DNA of 64,000 nucleotides, from NCBI RefSeq assembly GCF_000948985.2, contig NZ_CP059733.1, positions 5,456,001-5,520,000 on the forward strand, written 5' to 3'. Positions 8,346 to 16,803 of this stretch are shown here, piece by piece. The notes below the pieces were generated by a model. The model was given only the letters and a program-made list of their open reading frames with translations. It ran no database searches and was not told where the DNA came from. Position 1 is the stretch's first letter. The number at the start of each line of letters is the position of its first letter. The position numbers were made by a program, and so were the translations under genes. The DNA comes from Thalassomonas viridans (lineage in GTDB: Bacteria > Pseudomonadota > Gammaproteobacteria > Enterobacterales > Alteromonadaceae).

Positions 8346-8651
8346 CAAACCCTAGGATAGTTTTCCCGACTTTGTTAACGAATCTGATTTTATATTTAAG
8401 CAGAGTATAATTTTAGTGTGTTACACTGCCTGTCAATGTTCTCCTAAGCAATAGCTAAGGTGTAACGGCAGGCAGCTTTTTTCCATTTTTCTTCCCCTGC
8501 TAACCCTGCAACTTTTCTAAACTTTTCAATAAAAATGCCGCTAACGGCCATTATTTGCCGCGAATTTGATTTATATTCGGCGGCTTAGGCTCTTTTCTAT
8601 GTTATAGTAGGCAGGTTTATTGGTCTGATCTCTTTAGGTTGTACAGTTTTT
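8346..8651. other. Intergenic region with a possible terminator
   Basis: No gene is visible. CTGCCTG (8426-8432) can pair with CAGGCAG (8469-8475), which is followed by CTTTTTT, so a Rho-independent terminator for the EF-hand pair is possible, although the loop of about 36 nt is long. The last 100 bases before 8652 are AT-rich and contain TATGTTATAGT, a plausible -10 region for the acyltransferase gene. Confidence 0.4.
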
Positions 8652-9533
8652 ATGGCTAGCAGTACTCTCAAAATTCGCGACAAAACCATCTTCGACGGTT
8701 TTTTCGTGAAGTACGTATTGAAGTTTATCTTTCGCATTTGGTTCAAATTATCCGGCTGGAAAACCACACCCTCGGCGCCAGACGGCGCCGGCATTACCAT
8801 AGCCGCCCCACACACCTCCAACTGGGATTTTATTTATGCCCTGGCGGCGGCAATCCTGTGCGATGTGAAAATTTATTTCTCCATCAAAGACAGCTGGTGC
8901 AAGGTGCCGGTTGTCGGCAGCATTATTATGTGGCTGGGAGCCATTCCCATCAACCGCTCTGCCGGCGGCCAGGGGCAGGTAAAGCTCATTAAAGAGTTTG
9001 TCGAGCGCCACAAAGACCAGCGGGTATTTTTCCTGTTCACCCCGGAAGGCACCCGGGGACCGGTGACAAAGTGGAAAACCGGTTTTTACCATGTCGCCCA
9101 GGATTGCGGCTTGCCGATTTTCCTGGCAAAAGTCGACTTTATCAAAAAAGAGTCCGGTGTTTTCCATTCCTACGAGCTTACCGGCGATAAAGATGCCGAT
9201 GTCAGGGCAATCCAGGAATCCTATAAGCGCATTTGCGGTAAATTCCCGAAAGACCAGTATCCCCTGTATACCGGTCCGGTGCCGAGCCTGTCGGATGCCG
9301 AAGCGGTGGTAATGCGCGCCTTGTATTCCTTTAAGGGGGTTGCCACCAAAATGGATATTGCCGCCAAGGCCAAACTCGGCGAGCTTTCCACCACTATGCT
9401 GGACTTTTTGATCGAAAAAGGCATTTTAGAACAAACCAATGCCCCGGAAGACAAACTCGAAGCCACCTATCGCCTGACCTTCGCCGGCCGGGGTTGCCTG
9501 TTGCATTTATACCCGACCCTGGCGCGCAGCTAA
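8652..9533 (+). CDS. PlsC-like lysophospholipid acyltransferase family protein
   Basis: The 293-residue product carries the acyltransferase motifs HTSNWD (the HX4D catalytic motif, His64 and Asp69) and FTPEGTRG (the glycerophosphate-binding motif), in the correct order and spacing. It should transfer an acyl chain to a lysophospholipid or a related acceptor at the inner membrane. After about residue 215 it has an extension that looks like a small winged-helix or dissociated-helix module (MRALYSF...TKMDIAAKAKLGELSTTML), which is unusual for a plain PlsC. Substrate specificity cannot be deduced. It is a single-gene unit with its own terminator downstream. Confidence 0.85.
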   Translation: MASSTLKIRDKTIFDGFFVKYVLKFIFRIWFKLSGWKTTPSAPDGAGITIAAPHTSNWDFIYALAAAILCDVKIYFSIKDSWCKVPVVGSIIMWLGAIPINRSAGGQGQVKLIKEFVERHKDQRVFFLFTPEGTRGPVTKWKTGFYHVAQDCGLPIFLAKVDFIKKESGVFHSYELTGDKDADVRAIQESYKRICGKFPKDQYPLYTGPVPSLSDAEAVVMRALYSFKGVATKMDIAAKAKLGELSTTMLDFLIEKGILEQTNAPEDKLEATYRLTFAGRGCLLHLYPTLARS

Positions 9534-9550
9534 AAATTAAACAGATAATA

Positions 9551-9584
9551 CGAAACCGCCCGCAGCACTGCGGGCAATGGTTTT
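9551..9584 (+). terminator. Terminator of the acyltransferase gene
   Basis: GCCCGCAG (9558-9565) and CTGCGGGC (9568-9575) form a perfect 8-bp stem with a 2-nt gap in sequence, followed by AATGGTTTT. The position, 18-40 nt past the stop codon, fits a Rho-independent terminator with a modest T-run. Confidence 0.65.
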
Positions 9585-9974
9585 GCATCAAACACCTTTC
9601 TATAGCAGCAGCCAGCTAGGGCGTAAAATATTCATCCCAAGCATAAATTAATCCACTCGGCTAAATTAACATTTTTGGCGCCATTAAGCTCACAGATAAA
9701 AACTCAAGAGCAATTAACGGATTAAATGGCGCATAAAAAAATATCCAGTTTAGCTACTGAGAAAAAAATAGCTATGTTATCTTATTGATCTGATATCAAA
9801 ACAACATTATCCGCCAGAATAATGTTGTAGATATTATGCTTAATAAAAAATAAATCTCTCCCTGAATGTTTTTCAAATATTACAGGACATTACAGCGGCA
9901 TTTACAGGCAGCTGAAGGCTTGTTAACTTAATTAAGCACTTACATCGGAACGTTTAAACAATATAAGGATATTT
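9585..9974 (+). other. AT-rich upstream region of the four-Cys peptide cassette
   Basis: There is no gene in this stretch, which is noticeably more AT-rich than the preceding gene. A perfect 10-bp inverted repeat lies at 9801-9828 (ACAACATTAT / ATAATGTTGT, 8-nt loop). It should contain the promoter for the peptide-export cassette. A ribosome-binding site AAGGATATTT precedes the ATG at 9975. Confidence 0.5.
9801..9828 (+). promoter_or_regulatory. Perfect 10-bp inverted repeat upstream of the peptide gene
   Basis: ACAACATTAT (9801-9810) and ATAATGTTGT (9819-9828) are exact reverse complements around an 8-nt spacer, 147 nt upstream of the peptide start. The symmetry and position suit an operator for a dimeric regulator; an RNA hairpin without a T-run is the alternative. 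Confidence 0.45.
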
Positions 9975-10133
9975 ATGAAAACTAAAATAAGATCACTCAA
10001 GAAAAAATTGTTGCTCGGTGCCGCAGTTGCCATTACAACGACTTACGCCTACGCAACACCAATATGTACTACAACTACACATTGCCACGGAAATGACTGT
10101 ATCGTTGTAACTATGTGTATTCCAGTCTTATAA
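9975..10133 (+). CDS. Small secreted peptide precursor with four cysteines
   Basis: This 52-residue frame has a strong leader: a Lys/Arg-rich start, a hydrophobic core (LLLGAAVAI) and an A-Y-A site, so Sec cleavage after Ala27 is likely. The predicted 25-residue mature part is Thr- and His-containing and has cysteines at 31, 37, 42 and 48, well suited to two disulfides. The ATG has a ribosome-binding site (AAGGA). It is the first gene before a MacAB-like exporter and three thioredoxin-fold proteins, so it is the obvious candidate cargo. A comparison from established knowledge is E. coli heat-stable enterotoxin STII, a short four-Cys peptide exported by Sec and then MacAB-TolC. Toxin, bacteriocin or signal are all possible. 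Confidence 0.72.
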   Translation: MKTKIRSLKKKLLLGAAVAITTTYAYATPICTTTTHCHGNDCIVVTMCIPVL

Positions 10134-10205
10134 CAAGTAAGTTAAACCAATGAATCAATTCAGCTGTAAAGCTGGATCGCATTTGAACTAAACAGGAAGT
10201 TGTAA

Positions 10206-11444
10206 GTGCAGCAGTATCTCATCGAAAAACAACCAACTCTAAAACAGAAGAAAACCTGGGCAGGTATTATTATTGCCATAGCATTGCTGATAATACTGTT
10301 CCTGGGCACCAATAGCCAAGATAACTTTCCAAAAGAATTTAATAAAATAGCCGAAGTAAAATCGAGCCGGGACATAGTAAAAATAAAAGGCATAGGCAGC
10401 ATAGTTCCCAGAAGCAAAACCTTAGTCGCCGCTCCTGACAACGGACATATTATTGACTTAAAAATAAGACCCGGGCAGGAAATAAATCAAGGTGAAGTTT
10501 TAACCAAAATTAAAAACTACCAGCTTGAGCAAGAATTGCAAAAAGCCAGTTATGACTTAGACAATTTACGTGCCGAAGTTACATTAAAACAAAGTGATTT
10601 ACAGATTAACAAACACCAGCTGCAGGCAAGACTCACCCAGGCGATTAACACAGAAAAAAAACAACGACTGGAATTAGATGCCTATGAAAAGTTAATCAAA
10701 GAAGGCATAGTTTCCCGAATAAAATTCGAACAGGCACAAATGAATGCTTTGCAAGCAAGCATGGATGTGAAGTCTTTAGAGCAACAACTGGTTATCTTTG
10801 AACAAAGCCATCAACAACAGGTAACAGCATTAAATACTAAGGTAGAAGCTGCGGTCAAACAATTACGCTTTCTCGAAAAACGCATGAATGACTTAACCAT
10901 AAAAGCAGAATTAACCGGCATAGTCAGGGAGGTAAATTTCAGCGCAGGCCAGGTAGTCAAGCAAGGAGACACGCTATTTGAGATCATAGATACTCAACAA
11001 CTGGTGGCAAAAATACAAATTCCCCAATATTCATCCAACCATCTGGCCTTGGAGCAGGCAGCAGAAGTTATCACCCCAAACGGCAAGTTAGCGGCAAAAG
11101 TCGAACATATAGATACGGTGATCAGGAACGGGGCTATTAGCATCTATTTAACTTTTCTCGACGATATTCCCCAGTGGATCAAAACAGATCAGTCGGTAGA
11201 AGCTACGGTTTCCACCAACAAACAACAGACGATTTTGTTTGTTAACAAACCGCCTTCATTTTCACAGTATGACAAATGGACATTTTATAATGTGGATGCA
11301 AAAGGAAATGCCAACAGAATAGCCGTAGAATATTCATCCGGGCCGGATAATAAATTACTTTTACAAGCCAATATTAACACAGGCGATAAGCTGCTCATGA
11401 TCCCGTCGGGATTAGGCATTAAAGAACAATATAAAGCTATATAG
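10206..11444 (+). CDS. MacA/HlyD-like periplasmic adaptor (membrane fusion protein)
   Basis: The 412-residue protein begins at a GTG preceded by AGGAAG. It has one N-terminal membrane helix (about residues 18-37), a lipoyl/biotinyl-like segment split by a long coiled coil (about residues 105-230), and a beta-barrel region after it. The HIIDLKIRPGQEINQGEVLTKI and GIVREVNFSAGQVVKQGDTL stretches are the two lipoyl half motifs. In this family the adaptor joins an inner-membrane ABC transporter to a TolC-type outer-membrane channel. No tolC homologue is in the window, so a shared channel must be used. The next gene, an ABC ATPase, follows after 32 nt. Confidence 0.88.
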   Translation: MQQYLIEKQPTLKQKKTWAGIIIAIALLIILFLGTNSQDNFPKEFNKIAEVKSSRDIVKIKGIGSIVPRSKTLVAAPDNGHIIDLKIRPGQEINQGEVLTKIKNYQLEQELQKASYDLDNLRAEVTLKQSDLQINKHQLQARLTQAINTEKKQRLELDAYEKLIKEGIVSRIKFEQAQMNALQASMDVKSLEQQLVIFEQSHQQQVTALNTKVEAAVKQLRFLEKRMNDLTIKAELTGIVREVNFSAGQVVKQGDTLFEIIDTQQLVAKIQIPQYSSNHLALEQAAEVITPNGKLAAKVEHIDTVIRNGAISIYLTFLDDIPQWIKTDQSVEATVSTNKQQTILFVNKPPSFSQYDKWTFYNVDAKGNANRIAVEYSSGPDNKLLLQANINTGDKLLMIPSGLGIKEQYKAI

Positions 11445-11476
11445 AAAAGAAATAACAAGAACAAGGTATTGTATAT

Positions 11477-12151
11477 ATGCAAACGGAATTAATCCAAATT
11501 AAAGATATGTCATTCCGCTACCCCAAAGCTCAAGTTGATACTTTAAAAAATATCGACTTAACAATTAATTCTGGCGATTATATTGCCATTGTCGGCACTT
11601 CCGGCAGTGGAAAAAGCACTTTATTGTCAATACTTGGCCTGCTAAACCAACCCACCCGGGGCGAATACCTGATATTGGGTAAAAATACCGGCGCCTTAAC
11701 TAATACATCCATATCACTGTTAAAAAACCATGAAATAGGTTTTATCTTTCAAAACTTCAATATACTCAATCAATTAAATGTTTTTGATAATGTCGCATTA
11801 CCTTTAAGTTATAACCCTGAAATTAAAAGATCTGAGTATCACAACAAGGTCAGTAAGGCACTTGAACAAGTAAGAATGTTAGATTACATCAAACGCCTGC
11901 CCAGCCAATTATCCGGGGGACAGCAACAAAGGGTTGCCATCGCCAGGGCCCTGGTTAACGAGCCTTCATTGATATTAGCCGATGAACCTACCGGTAACCT
12001 GGATTCAAAGAATAGCCAACAAGTGTTTGACTTACTTGAGTCTTTAAACAGAAACGGAAAAACCATCTGCTTGATCACCCATGATCAAGATTATGCCAAA
12101 CGTGCTAAACAACAATGGCTGATCACTGATGGCCAGTTACAAAGCCAATAA
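11477..12151 (+). CDS. ABC transporter ATP-binding protein, MacB/LolD type
   Basis: The 224-residue ATPase has Walker [10 protein letters not shown], a Q-loop ([11 protein letters not shown]), the signature LSGGQQQR, Walker [14 protein letters not shown] and a switch His in ITHD. The PTGNLDS sequence after Walker B is typical of the MacB/LolD/FtsE group, which drives mechanotransmission rather than classic transmembrane translocation. It lies between the adaptor and the permease, so the three should make one transporter. Known relatives export substrates from the periplasm, which agrees with a Sec-delivered peptide cargo. Confidence 0.94.
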   Translation: MQTELIQIKDMSFRYPKAQVDTLKNIDLTINSGDYIAIVGTSGSGKSTLLSILGLLNQPTRGEYLILGKNTGALTNTSISLLKNHEIGFIFQNFNILNQLNVFDNVALPLSYNPEIKRSEYHNKVSKALEQVRMLDYIKRLPSQLSGGQQQRVAIARALVNEPSLILADEPTGNLDSKNSQQVFDLLESLNRNGKTICLITHDQDYAKRAKQQWLITDGQLQSQ

Positions 12152-12169
12152 GCGAGGATCTAAACAGCT

Positions 12170-14548
12170 ATGAGCATCAAGCTTTTTTTAGATCTCTCCG
12201 TCAGCTGGGGTAAGCACACCTGCCAAAATGTCCGGTTTTTACTGGTAATGCTGCTACTTAGCCTGCCTGTCACTATATTGATCCACTTTAATTTGATTGA
12301 AAACAGTTATCTGTCTCCGGATTTTGCGGGACTTAAGGCGAACAGCCAGATATATAATGCTCTGGTTTTTGAGGATAATAAGACCCAGGCGCTGGAAAGT
12401 TACCTGACCGATGAGCTAGCCAGTAAATGGCCCAAATTAAAGGCCAGTTATGAAAGGACAACAACCCTTGAAGTTGTCAGTAACAATGACAAGCAAGTAC
12501 TGGATATCAGTTTTTTTTCCGGTGGTTATGAACTGCTGGCGATAAAGCCTCTGATAGGTTCATTATCGGCTTTGGAGTTTCCAGTTACCGGCAATAAACT
12601 AGTCGCCGCCGTCAGTTATTCCCACTGGCAGCACTATTACTCGGGCTCCCATGAGGTTGTAGGTTCACAAGTTTTAATAAATCAACAAGTGGTAACTATA
12701 GTGGCCGTTATGCCACAAGACTTCACCTCTTTTAGAAAGAATAAAGAAGTTCAAATGGTTATGCCTTACAACCAATTGTCCGAACTATTAGATATCAGCA
12801 GAGATAACATCACTCCGGACACCTTTAGCTATTTACTTGGCGATATCCATGATACCGATGATTTTGCACAAACCCTCAGCAAACATTTTAAAGATGAAAT
12901 CTTAATTTTGGATGACAGCCAAATCATCCTAAACAAAGCAATAGGGGTAGACTCTCAAGAATACCTTACCATCAGTAAACGCATCGCGTTATTAAAAGCC
13001 TTGTTTGTTGTTTTACTGCTTTTTTGCTTTATCGCTTTTATTACTTTTTACTCGGGGGAAAACACCCGGAAACAGCAGGAATACCAGGTACGCAGTCTTT
13101 GCGGCGCCAGCCACAAGCATTTATTCTTGCAACGCAGTTTGGATATATTTTATACCGTATTTACCATTACCCTGTTTTGCCTGATATTATTTCCGATAAC
13201 ACAAGATATCATTCATCTGGTTTTACCTCAGTTAAATTCCAACAAAACTAATTGGTCACCAAGTCAACTTTTCAAAATAGCTTTTGTAGCTATGGTGTTA
13301 CTCTGGATATTAATGGTTCTGATTTTCTTTATTCAGGATAAATTAATCACTACGCATATTGGTCGAGGACAAAGTGCAAGTTTCAGCCAAAAGTTACAAA
13401 GCTACCTGCTGCTGTCTTTGTTATTGGGACTCACAAGTATCGCCATATATAGCTCAATCTTGTTATATAAAAGCCAAGAGATACTTTACAAGACTTCCCC
13501 CGGATTTGAAGCGGAAGATCGTTACGTAGTTACCTTTGATTTTCCCAGGTTCACTCAGCAGACAATCATGGCTAATCAGTCAGCCTTACTACTCATCCAA
13601 CAACTTAATGCCACAGCAGGAATTGAACAAGCAGCACTAACCAATATACCACCACTCTCCGGCAGAACCAGCTTTAGTCGCTGGTATTCTGTAACCAACC
13701 AGCCTATAGGGACCGGCACGAAAAGTAATACCTTAACCGATAGTATTTCACCTGGATATTTCAACGCCTTAGGAAATAACATCCTTCTTGGAAACAGTCT
13801 GACCTGGCAGGATCCAATGCAGATAGTAGTCAATGAAACCTTGTGGAATGGCTATTTTAAAGGGCAGAAGTTAGCCAATGCCAAACTATTACAGGTAAAC
13901 ACCCTTAATAATGCCAAGATCGTATATCAGGTAGTTGGTGTAGTTGATGACATCTATTTACAGGGGCCAGATAGACAACCTGAACCTATGGTATTTAAGC
14001 TTAGTTTGGCGCTCATTGGTATCGAAAGCATAATTATCAAATCTTCCTTGTCACAGGAAAAGCTCAAAAACCTCATTAGCCACCAGCTAGAAAATGTTAA
14101 TGTTAATTTTAGCAATATCAAGGTAACATCATTATCAAAATTAGTAGCCCAAGAACATGCACCAAGATTAGCAATATTGACAGTATCAATACTCAGTACC
14201 GGTATTCTTTTATTATCAGCTATTGTTTTTTGTCTAAGTACTATCAATCAACTAAGTGAGAAAAATGCCAGGGAATTAGCTGTACGCTTTTGCAGTGGAG
14301 CCCGGCCACTGCAGCTGGTAAAAGGAGAGTACCTCTTTTTTCTATCAAGCTTTATTCCAGTTTTTGTACTGCTGGTAGCTATATGCTCCCACTTTAGTAC
14401 TTTATTAACAGCACATTTAATTAATATCGAATTGATTAATCCAGTGCTAATCTCTGCAATAGTTATCAGTCATATATTGCTATTATTGCCAATTCTACAT
14501 TATAAACTCATGCAAAAAACCCGTTCATCATGGACTTATTTATCATAA
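12170..14548 (+). CDS. Two-module FtsX/MacB-like ABC permease
   Basis: The 792-residue protein contains about eight membrane helices arranged as two repeats. Each repeat has one helix, a large periplasmic MacB-like domain and a group of three helices. Helices can be seen near residues 22-40, 279-300, 321-345, 362-385, 404-425, 667-690, 713-740 and 755-775. A single polypeptide with two FtsX modules replaces the homodimer formed by MacB in E. coli. It starts 18 nt after the ATPase gene and ends 15 nt before the first thioredoxin-like gene. It should couple ATP hydrolysis in the cytoplasm to movement of a periplasmic substrate. Confidence 0.9.
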   Translation: MSIKLFLDLSVSWGKHTCQNVRFLLVMLLLSLPVTILIHFNLIENSYLSPDFAGLKANSQIYNALVFEDNKTQALESYLTDELASKWPKLKASYERTTTLEVVSNNDKQVLDISFFSGGYELLAIKPLIGSLSALEFPVTGNKLVAAVSYSHWQHYYSGSHEVVGSQVLINQQVVTIVAVMPQDFTSFRKNKEVQMVMPYNQLSELLDISRDNITPDTFSYLLGDIHDTDDFAQTLSKHFKDEILILDDSQIILNKAIGVDSQEYLTISKRIALLKALFVVLLLFCFIAFITFYSGENTRKQQEYQVRSLCGASHKHLFLQRSLDIFYTVFTITLFCLILFPITQDIIHLVLPQLNSNKTNWSPSQLFKIAFVAMVLLWILMVLIFFIQDKLITTHIGRGQSASFSQKLQSYLLLSLLLGLTSIAIYSSILLYKSQEILYKTSPGFEAEDRYVVTFDFPRFTQQTIMANQSALLLIQQLNATAGIEQAALTNIPPLSGRTSFSRWYSVTNQPIGTGTKSNTLTDSISPGYFNALGNNILLGNSLTWQDPMQIVVNETLWNGYFKGQKLANAKLLQVNTLNNAKIVYQVVGVVDDIYLQGPDRQPEPMVFKLSLALIGIESIIIKSSLSQEKLKNLISHQLENVNVNFSNIKVTSLSKLVAQEHAPRLAILTVSILSTGILLLSAIVFCLSTINQLSEKNARELAVRFCSGARPLQLVKGEYLFFLSSFIPVFVLLVAICSHFSTLLTAHLINIELINPVLISAIVISHILLLLPILHYKLMQKTRSSWTYLS

Positions 14549-14563
14549 ACCATAAGGAATATT

Positions 14564-15016
14564 ATGAATATTAAACAATTATTACTCAGCTGTGTTTGTT
14601 TATTTGCAATCCCGGCTACCAATAGCGCCGAATATAACATTACAGACAGACAAAGAGCTGCCCATAAGGTGATAAACTCTGCGCCACAACTCTTCCTGTT
14701 TAATCCTAAAGGTGAATTAATCCACCATAGTCGAGGTTTTCATTCAGGCTTAAAAAAAGCTTTTAAAAATACTGAACAGGTTGAAAACGCCGAACAACTG
14801 AAAAATAATTTATTAAATTTAACCCAAGCCCCTAGAAACTTTGATGATTATGAATTCACCCTTTTTTATCTTGGAATTGACGAAGGAGTAGGACCTTGTC
14901 CACCATGTCGAAAGCAAGAAAGACTTCTTGAGAAAATAAAAGATAAAATGGCTGATAAGAAAATTAACTATCATGTGGTTAATATCATTCAGGAAACTTA
15001 CTATTTGGATGAATAA
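14564..15016 (+). CDS. Exported thioredoxin-fold protein with CPPC motif (copy 1)
   Basis: The 150-residue protein has an N-terminal signal peptide (cleavage near SA-EY, residue 22) and a CPPC redox motif at 112-115, placed directly after a beta-strand (FTLFYLG) and before a charged helix (KQERLLEKIKDKM), as in thioredoxin folds. The motif lies unusually late, with about 90 residues of extra sequence before it. It is 59% or more identical by eye to the next gene, so the pair is a tandem duplication. In this operon the natural role is disulfide formation or isomerisation in the four-Cys peptide in the periplasm, but no experiment or close family supports that here. Confidence 0.78.
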   Translation: MNIKQLLLSCVCLFAIPATNSAEYNITDRQRAAHKVINSAPQLFLFNPKGELIHHSRGFHSGLKKAFKNTEQVENAEQLKNNLLNLTQAPRNFDDYEFTLFYLGIDEGVGPCPPCRKQERLLEKIKDKMADKKINYHVVNIIQETYYLDE

Positions 15017-15092
15017 AAAATATCTTTCTTAAAGAAAACTATCCAACTTAAAGCATCCCGAAATCCTCTGGGCTATTCGTTTAAGGAAAAAG

Positions 15093-15545
15093 ATGAATTT
15101 CAGACAGCTTTTAATCAGCTTTTTGTGCTTATTTTCAATATCTATCACCAGCGCCGCCGAATATAACTTTACCCCAAGAGAAAGGGACGCCCATAAGGTA
15201 AAAAACTTTTCACCTCAGGTTTATCTGTTTAACCAAAAGGGCGAGCTAATTCATTACAGCAACAGGTTCTTTCCCGCACTAAAAAAAGCCTTTGCCAATA
15301 CAGAGCCGGTGACAAATGCCGATAAACTGAAAAAAAACCTGTTGAGTTTAACCCAGGCGCCGCAAGATTTTAACGACTATGATTTTACCCTGTTTTTTCT
15401 TGCGTATGATGAAAGCATCGGCCCCTGCCCCCCTTGCCGCAAGCAAGAAAAGATCATAGAAAAAATAAAAGACAAAATGAAAGATAAAAAAATAAACCAT
15501 CATATCGTTAATATCATCCAGGAAACCTATTATATAGACGACTAA
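15093..15545 (+). CDS. Exported thioredoxin-fold protein with CPPC motif (copy 2)
   Basis: This is a tandem paralogue of the preceding gene with the same length (150 residues), the same signal-peptide layout and an identical GPCPPCRKQE block with CPPC at 112-115. Conserved blocks also include KKAF.NTE and the C-terminal NIIQETYY. It is visibly richer in GC than copy 1, so the two copies have drifted apart in codon use. It starts 76 nt after copy 1. Two near-identical oxidoreductases could divide oxidase and isomerase roles. The family is not one I can name. Confidence 0.78.
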   Translation: MNFRQLLISFLCLFSISITSAAEYNFTPRERDAHKVKNFSPQVYLFNQKGELIHYSNRFFPALKKAFANTEPVTNADKLKKNLLSLTQAPQDFNDYDFTLFFLAYDESIGPCPPCRKQEKIIEKIKDKMKDKKINHHIVNIIQETYYIDD

Positions 15546-15690
15546 GAGATGCCCTGCAAAAGAAGGAAAACATTGCTGATATATAAAGTTCCCCGCACTT
15601 TGCCGAAAACAATTTCAGTGCTCTAAAAACAGACTGATTTTCATTGCATATATACTAAGTGGAGTCATTGCCTGCTTCAGATGATATGTC

Positions 15691-16077
15691 ATGAACAAAG
15701 AACTGATGATTTCCTTCTTATGCTTTGCCCTTATCACCTTCATAATCCTATCGGGAGAAAATGCCCAAGCCGACGAACGCATTCATGCCAGGGGCACTTA
15801 TGGCAACTACAGCGCCTTTGGTGTTACAGATAACTTTCCCGTGGTGGTTTATACCGCCAGCTGGTGTGACGCCTGCAAGGAACTGACGGCATTTTTACAG
15901 CAAGAATCAGTTACTTTTAAAACAATAGATATAGGAGAAGATCCGGCGGCGGCCAAATTGCTCAAGGCAAAAAATTTAAGAAGCCTGCCGGTGCTTATCA
16001 TCAAAAATACCCTGTTGCAGGGCTACAGTAAGGCAACGGTCAGCAATCAACTGAAGTTGCTCAAAACAAAGCATTAA
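15691..16077 (+). CDS. Exported glutaredoxin/thioredoxin-like protein
   Basis: The 128-residue product has an N-terminal hydrophobic segment (residues 5-22) ending in AQA, likely a signal peptide, and a glutaredoxin-like domain with the active site WCDAC (Cys59, Cys62) and a cis-proline context SLPVLII (Pro100). The TID strand between them is typical of a short thioredoxin fold. It should act in the periplasm on cysteine thiols or disulfides. It is in the same direction as the exporter cassette, 145 nt after copy 2, so membership of that unit is likely but not certain. Confidence 0.8.
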   Translation: MNKELMISFLCFALITFIILSGENAQADERIHARGTYGNYSAFGVTDNFPVVVYTASWCDACKELTAFLQQESVTFKTIDIGEDPAAAKLLKAKNLRSLPVLIIKNTLLQGYSKATVSNQLKLLKTKH

Positions 16078-16080
16078 TGC

Positions 16081-16593
16081 CTATACCAGTTTCCGTTCAA
16101 ACAGGTTAATTTCTTCGCTGCTGCCCGGTAATGTGATCAACCGCTGAAAATTAAACTCCAGCCGTTCAAGTAATTTTACCGATGCGGTATTACCGACACT
16201 GGTTATGGCCTGCAGCACAGGCAGTTTAAGCTCTTCCCTGGCGTGTTTGATCACCCCTTCAACAGATTCCAGGCCAAAACCCTGGCGGCAGTGTTCAGAT
16301 AAAATGGCATAACCGACTTCCGGGTGCTCGATCCCCTGGCGCTTGATCAATCCCGTCAGCCCTATGGTTTGCCCGGTATCTTTGCGCTGGCAGCAATAAA
16401 GGCTAAAGCCCAGCTCTTGCTGCATCGCCATAGGGCCGGTCTTCAGGTAGTTTACGGCATCGCTGAGGTTACGTACCTCCTTGTCGCCGATATTTTCCAG
16501 ATAGGCGGGTTCATTCATCAGGGTGATCATCAGCGGCGCATCGTCCAGGTTGGCGACACGAAGCACTAGGCGTGAGGTTTCAGTTATGATCAT
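16081..16593 (-). CDS. GNAT-family N-acetyltransferase (RimJ/RimL type)
   Basis: The 170-residue product begins with ETSRLVLR and has the order of RimJ/RimL-like GNAT domains. It includes EVGYAILSEHCRQGFGLESV, the acetyl-CoA binding region (motif A), and SVGNTASVKLLERLEF, the motif B region with the conserved Asn. It should transfer an acetyl group from acetyl-CoA to an amine of a protein N-terminus or a small molecule. It converges on the thioredoxin-like gene with a gap of only 3 nt, and no terminator fits between them. The substrate is not deducible. Confidence 0.88.
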   Translation of the reverse strand: MIITETSRLVLRVANLDDAPLMITLMNEPAYLENIGDKEVRNLSDAVNYLKTGPMAMQQELGFSLYCCQRKDTGQTIGLTGLIKRQGIEHPEVGYAILSEHCRQGFGLESVEGVIKHAREELKLPVLQAITSVGNTASVKLLERLEFNFQRLITLPGSSEEINLFERKLV

Positions 16594-16664
16594 ATTATTA
16601 TTATTCCTTTATCACTTATCCGGTTAATCTAGCACGTTTTTCATACAGAAACATTACTCAGATG

Positions 16665-16803
16665 CCTCCATGAGCCCGTGGCATACATTACATCCTGTAA
16701 ATCGCCATTCCTGCTCCTCCATGAGCCCATGGCATACATTACATCCTGTAAATCGTCATTCCTGATCATCCATGAGCCCATGGCATACATTACATCCTGT
16801 AAA
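16665..16803. repeat. 51-bp tandem repeat, 2.7 copies, next to the murA terminator
   Basis: Copies begin at 16665, 16716 and 16767 with a period of 51 bp. Each has TCCATGAGCCCRTGGCATAC, then ATTACATCCTGTAAAT, then CGYCATTCCTG. Copies differ at only a few positions. The last copy is cut short by the A-run of the murA terminator. The same element order is seen at 4901-5066. It is intergenic and does not encode protein. Confidence 0.85.

Noticed and set aside
10206..14548. MacAB-like transporter as exporter for the lanthipeptides at 33.5-38.8 kb
   Set aside because: It is 19 kb away, lacks a C39 peptidase domain, has its own cargo candidate and thioredoxin genes, and the type works from the periplasm. 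It does not match GG-leader export from the cytoplasm.
16665..16803. CRISPR-like repeat array
   Set aside because: The 51-bp units are contiguous without unique spacers, and no cas gene is in the window.
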